Positions 5,298 to 7,916 of a stretch of DNA of 7,916 nucleotides are shown in pieces (the stretch's first letter is position 1; each line of letters opens with the position of its first letter). The stretch is from Candidatus Colwelliibacteriota bacterium (GTDB lineage Bacteria; Patescibacteriota; Minisyncoccia; UBA6257; Colwellbacteraceae): the NCBI GenBank assembly GCA_016178255.1, contig JACOTQ010000023.1, positions 1 to 7,916 on the forward strand. The letters are read 5' to 3'. The notes beneath the pieces are model-generated. The model was not told where the DNA came from and made no database searches. It was given only the letters and a program-made list of their open reading frames with translations. The position numbers and the translations under genes were made by a program.

Positions 5298-5867
5298 TTA
5301 TTCCCGAACGTAGAGCAGGCCGTTTATTGATATTCTTGATTCATCATCCCAACTCTTATTAGGGGTATCAATGCGGAGACCCGCAATACTTGCTAAGTAT
5401 GGCATATGTTCAAAATCCCTCAAATATTTTATCAGTGGGTCTATACCTCCCGACAAGTTTAGGGTAAAAGCCGCTTTTAATAACTTCTTCGGCGAACCCT
5501 CTTTGTTATCAGTGTCGGGAACCGCGGAAAAAGTTTCAAATTTCAGCGACTGTTGCTCAAGACCGTTCTTCCTTGCCATTTCTTCCACGACATCGACGAA
5601 TTTTGTAATATTGTCTGCCTTCGGAATAGCCTCTTCTATTTTTGCGTCCCCAACTCCAACGACGCTTAAATCATTTTTGATTTTGGAAATAAGGTCGTTC
5701 CTTTGAACCAGTATGAATGCCGCAGTTCTTTTTTCTCTGATGGATTGGCTTATTTTAGCTACGCGGTCTAACATAAAAAAAATTATTATAGCCGCCAACA
5801 ATAAAGTTATGGCCGCTCTTCCAAACTGTTTAGTGAGCTCAATGAACAATCCTCTTCTGGTAAACAT
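5298..5867 (-). CDS. pilO: PilO-like type IV pilus inner-membrane alignment protein, 189 aa
   Basis: PilO pairs with PilN in the inner membrane to form the platform that links the pilus motor to the outer parts. This protein has the family plan: a short cytoplasmic N-terminus (1-16), one membrane helix (about 17-34), a helical coiled-coil stretch (35-66), and a C-terminal alpha/beta domain of about 115 residues that fits the ferredoxin-like PilO/GspM fold. A typical PilO feature is the segment N-I-T-K-F-V-D-V-V-E-E-M-A-R-K-N-G-L (86-103), followed later by L-I-K-Y-L-R-D-F-E-H-M-P-Y-L (145-158). The start ATG (5867-5865) lies 8 bases after the pilMN stop, with a weak AGAAAAG before it; the next gene starts three bases after its own stop. 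The family call rests on architecture and neighbours more than on strict motifs, so PilN-like or GspM-like are alternatives. Confidence 0.8.
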   Translation of the reverse strand: MFTRRGLFIELTKQFGRAAITLLLAAIIIFFMLDRVAKISQSIREKRTAAFILVQRNDLISKIKNDLSVVGVGDAKIEEAIPKADNITKFVDVVEEMARKNGLEQQSLKFETFSAVPDTDNKEGSPKKLLKAAFTLNLSGGIDPLIKYLRDFEHMPYLASIAGLRIDTPNKSWDDESRISINGLLYVRE

Positions 5868-5875
5868 AACTTTTC

Positions 5876-7333
5876 TTATTTAAAATAAATTGACGACGGG
5901 TCTTTTAATTTAAAAGAAATGGAAAACGGCACTTCCTTTTTTAGTTCCAAGTTAGTAAGGGGAATAAGAATATCTGAAAGCATTACGGATGATTCCATTG
6001 ACATCTTAAATGAATTTAAAGCATCTCTGGTTTGAGCTATGCCGCTAAGGCTAATGTTCGCTTCCGGCGTCCCCAAGGATAGGTTTTTTATCAAAATTTC
6101 CGGTGTGACAATACTTTTTACTTCTTCGGCAAGCATGCTCCACTTAGGTATTGTTTTTATGATTTCATTGGTTTGCCCTAAAAGCATATCTAATCTCTTG
6201 GCGCGGGCTTCCGCTTCGGCGGCATCGATTGGAAGCGGTGTGTTTACAGATGAACCGTGCTGTTCGTTAAAATTCTGTTGCACCGTTGTAAGAAGAAGCC
6301 AAGAGCTGATGAAAGCTATGGCAAGTACGATGGAGGCGCTCATTATCATATCGGCTAATAATTTAGTGAAGGTTATGATTTTCTGATACTCGTAAGCTTC
6401 TTCAGTGCCAACCGGCATTAAGCTTACAAGCGCGTCTTCAGACCGCGGTATCAGTCCACGAACCGCCGCCCCGAAACTGATTAACCATTTACCGCTAACT
6501 TTCTCGATTTCCGGATTTTCGCTGAAAGGACTTATTATTTCCGGTTTTACAACTTCTCTGCCTACGAACTTTTTGATTGCCGTTCTTCTGCCGGAATTTA
6601 GAAAAAAGACTTTGGTTATCGGCGCGTCTTCCGTTTCATAGAAATCAACCGCTCTTTTAAGCTCGGCCTCCAATCTCTTTTCAGGAACATTCTCCTTAGG
6701 AATGGAATGTAAGAAGCGAACAACTCCTTTTCTGATAACAGCCGCAATGGTTTTTGAAGAACCTTTTGTTATAACCATTACCGGAACGTCCTCGGTTTTA
6801 AGAACCCTGGCGAGGCTTAATTGATGAAATTCGGTTGCCACCGTTTTTAAGCCGGCTTGCGAGAGAGCTTCTGTATAATTTTGGATGATGTTTTTGGGGG
6901 CGGCCGCCAAGAATATCTCGTTTTTAGCTCCGTTTTCTATCTTCTCCCAGTCGAGGTAAACATCGCTCGTCTTTAGTGGGATTTGGAAACCTATTGTCAG
7001 TTCCATTGTTTCATTTAATTTTTCTCCAGAAACGCTTCCGGGGAAAGAGAAGACTTTAGCGTAAACATTGTCAGCGGGGATTGAAACGGATGCGTATGTT
7101 ATTTTGAGTTTAACTTTCTTGAGGAGACCTTTCACGGCTTTTATAAAAACCTCCTGGTCTTTTATTAGTCCTTCAGCTATCGCGCCTTTGGGGACTGGTT
7201 CTTCGGCGTAAGCTTCTATTTTGATTTTTTGAGGGCCATCCGAAGCTGAAAGGAGAGCCAAACGGAGATGAGACTCGCTTATCTCGAGCCCCGCTATCGG
7301 TTCTTCGCGTGTAAGAATCTTGAGTAGATTCAT
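5876..7333 (-). CDS. pilMN: PilM-PilN fusion, type IV pilus cytoplasmic ring and inner-membrane protein, 485 aa
   Basis: Two proteins that are usually separate are joined here. Residues 1-296 (from ATG 7333) are PilM-like, an actin/FtsA-type fold that forms a ring in the cytoplasm: the phosphate-loop-like strand I-A-G-L-E-I-S-E-S-H-L-R-L is at 13-25, and a final W-L-I-S-F-G-A-A-V-R-G-L at 283-294 matches the PilM/FtsA ending. Then V-S-L-M-P (303-307) stands where PilN carries its I-N-L-L-P peptide, the known PilM-binding motif. A membrane helix (about 325-349) and a 135-residue helical and alpha/beta part complete the PilN half. I prefer ATG 7333 over an ATG at 7375 because the extra 14 codons overlap a strong extended -10 promoter. 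There is no ribosome site, so the mRNA is probably leaderless. PilMN fusions are known, for example in Clostridioides difficile. Confidence 0.88.
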   Translation of the reverse strand: MNLLKILTREEPIAGLEISESHLRLALLSASDGPQKIKIEAYAEEPVPKGAIAEGLIKDQEVFIKAVKGLLKKVKLKITYASVSIPADNVYAKVFSFPGSVSGEKLNETMELTIGFQIPLKTSDVYLDWEKIENGAKNEIFLAAAPKNIIQNYTEALSQAGLKTVATEFHQLSLARVLKTEDVPVMVITKGSSKTIAAVIRKGVVRFLHSIPKENVPEKRLEAELKRAVDFYETEDAPITKVFFLNSGRRTAIKKFVGREVVKPEIISPFSENPEIEKVSGKWLISFGAAVRGLIPRSEDALVSLMPVGTEEAYEYQKIITFTKLLADMIMSASIVLAIAFISSWLLLTTVQQNFNEQHGSSVNTPLPIDAAEAEARAKRLDMLLGQTNEIIKTIPKWSMLAEEVKSIVTPEILIKNLSLGTPEANISLSGIAQTRDALNSFKMSMESSVMLSDILIPLTNLELKKEVPFSISFKLKDPSSIYFK

Positions 7334-7340
7334 TTGAGAA

Positions 7341-7349
7341 ATTATAACA
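7341..7349 (-). promoter_or_regulatory. Extended -10 promoter of pilMN, leaderless
   Basis: On the minus strand TGTTATAAT combines a perfect TATAAT (7346-7341) with the extended TG motif one base upstream; no good -35 is seen. TATAAT ends 7 nt before the ATG at 7333, so transcription should begin at or next to the start codon. Confidence 0.6.
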
Positions 7350-7359
7350 TGGAAGTCGG

Positions 7360-7368
7360 TTATCCACA
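7360..7368 (+). promoter_or_regulatory. Perfect DnaA-box sequence TTATCCACA next to the pilMN promoter
   Basis: TTATCCACA equals the strongest E. coli DnaA box. It lies 10-20 nt upstream of the pilMN -10 element, in the divergent control region. Only one copy is seen and no AT-rich unwinding element or dnaA/dnaN gene is near, so this is not an origin. It could be a regulatory DnaA site or chance (a 9-mer is expected roughly once per 130 kb counting both strands). Confidence 0.3.
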
Positions 7369-7462
7369 GGACCATCAGTTTTGAAAATACAATCTATGCT
7401 AACATTATAAAAAGAGCTTGGTCTCATTATAGAGGCTTTGCTAAAGGTCGAGTAGAATTGAA

Positions 7463-7471
7463 TGTTATAGT
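7463..7471 (+). promoter_or_regulatory. Extended -10 promoter of the pseudopilin gene
   Basis: TGTTATAGT (TG at 7463-7464, TATAGT at 7466-7471) sits 12 nt before the ATG at 7484, which would give a leader of about 5-6 nt. No -35 of note is seen at normal spacing. It resembles the opposing pilMN promoter TGTTATAAT in all but one base, so the two divergent pilus units may share control. Confidence 0.5.
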
Positions 7472-7483
7472 TAAAATTAATTA

Positions 7484-7916
7484 ATGAAAGACAGAATTTT
7501 AGCGAAGGGTTTCACTCTTTTGGAACTCCTAATAGTAATAGCCATTATCGCTATTTTGTCGGTAGTGCTTATCGTAGCTTTGAACCCGGCGGAAACGTTA
7601 AGGAAAACAAGGGATAGCCAGAGAATATCTGACTTGGCCAGTTTGAAGACGGCATTGGGTATTTACGTGACTACAACCACTGACCCTCAACTTGATAATA
7701 CGTCTGGAAATACGTTGTGTGTCGGTGGATCTGGTTCGGATAGTATTTGGGTGAGTGTTCCAACAGCTATAGAAACAATTACTGACCTTGGTCCGTATGG
7801 AGGAATGTTAACGGCAGTGCAACGAGCATCCAATACCACGGCCTCGGCTATTGATGGAACAGGATGGGTTCCGGTAAACATTGGCGGGATAACAGGTGGT
7901 TCGCCTATTTCTAACA
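7484..7916 (+). CDS. Type IV prepilin / pseudopilin, 5' part, runs off the right edge
   Basis: The first 144 codons are visible. Residues 1-9 (M-K-D-R-I-L-A-K-G) are the short basic leader cut by prepilin peptidase PilD between Gly9 and Phe10. Then F-T-L-L-E-L-L-I-V-I-A-I-I-A-I-L-S-V-V-L is the hydrophobic helix that anchors the subunit and later packs in the filament core, with the essential Glu at mature position 5 (Glu14). The segment L-N-P-A-E-T-L-R-K-T-R-D-S-Q-R (33-47) is characteristic of pseudopilins from CPR bacteria. The globular part is Gly/Thr/Ser-rich with one Cys (79) and ends, as seen, at G-G-S-P-I-S-N, just before where many homologues have a 'L-P-x-D-P' stretch. It is divergent from pilMN and likely a substrate of that machine. 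A major pilin, a minor pilin and a competence pseudopilin cannot be told apart. Confidence 0.93.
   Translation, partial: MKDRILAKGFTLLELLIVIAIIAILSVVLIVALNPAETLRKTRDSQRISDLASLKTALGIYVTTTTDPQLDNTSGNTLCVGGSGSDSIWVSVPTAIETITDLGPYGGMLTAVQRASNTTASAIDGTGWVPVNIGGITGGSPISN

Noticed and set aside
7360..7368. Replication origin
   Set aside because: There is only one DnaA-box match, with no cluster, no unwinding element and no origin-linked genes.
7334..7375. Upstream ATG for pilMN at 7375, adding 14 residues
   Set aside because: The extra residues (M-V-L-W-I-T-D-F-H-V) do not look like a PilM start, and they overlap an extended -10 promoter that fits the ATG at 7333.

Overview
The window looks like a piece of a small bacterial genome of the Candidate Phyla Radiation (Patescibacteria), most likely Parcubacteria-like. 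This rests on gene content and is an inference: a long single-anchor DUF4012 protein, a compact divergent LepA, an FtsB/DivIC-like protein, and a pared-down type IV pilus set with a pseudopilin of the 'NPAE...DSQR...DL..LKTAL' kind common in that group. Start codons mostly lack clear Shine-Dalgarno sites. Three genes instead have a -10 hexamer 7-12 nt before the ATG, which suggests leaderless or near-leaderless mRNAs.

Layout. 1-668 is read on the minus strand. A small basic protein of unknown function (381-668) ends in a strong hairpin terminator (347-371), and a second, partial minus-strand ORF runs off the left edge (1-236). A 185-nt divergent region (669-853) with several short dyads separates these from the plus-strand block: a DUF4012 membrane protein (854-2896), lepA (elongation factor 4, 3049-4788) and an FtsB/DivIC-like septum protein (4790-5077). 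The last of these overlaps, tail to tail, the end of a minus-strand pilus operon. In its transcription order that operon is a fused pilM-pilN gene (7333 to 5876), a pilO-like gene (5867 to 5298) and a small one-helix membrane protein (5294 to 5052). A 150-nt divergent control region follows, and then a pseudopilin gene on the plus strand (7484 onward), cut by the right edge.

The pilMN-pilO-small protein genes would build the inner-membrane alignment platform of a type IV pilus or related filament. The divergently transcribed pseudopilin is a likely subunit of that filament. The plus-strand block mixes envelope (DUF4012), translation (LepA) and division (FtsB-like) functions, with tight spacing except at one place.

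That exception is the most unusual part of the window. Between the DUF4012 gene and lepA, the first 33 nt of lepA occur twice (2886-2918 and 3049-3081, one mismatch). Between the copies lie about 104 nt of unrelated, pyrimidine-rich sequence with two strong hairpins, followed by a 17-nt inverted copy of lepA codons. The upstream copy still overlaps the DUF4012 stop codon. The arrangement reads as an insertion into an originally overlapping DUF4012-lepA junction that rebuilt the lepA start downstream and placed it in the loop of a long hairpin.
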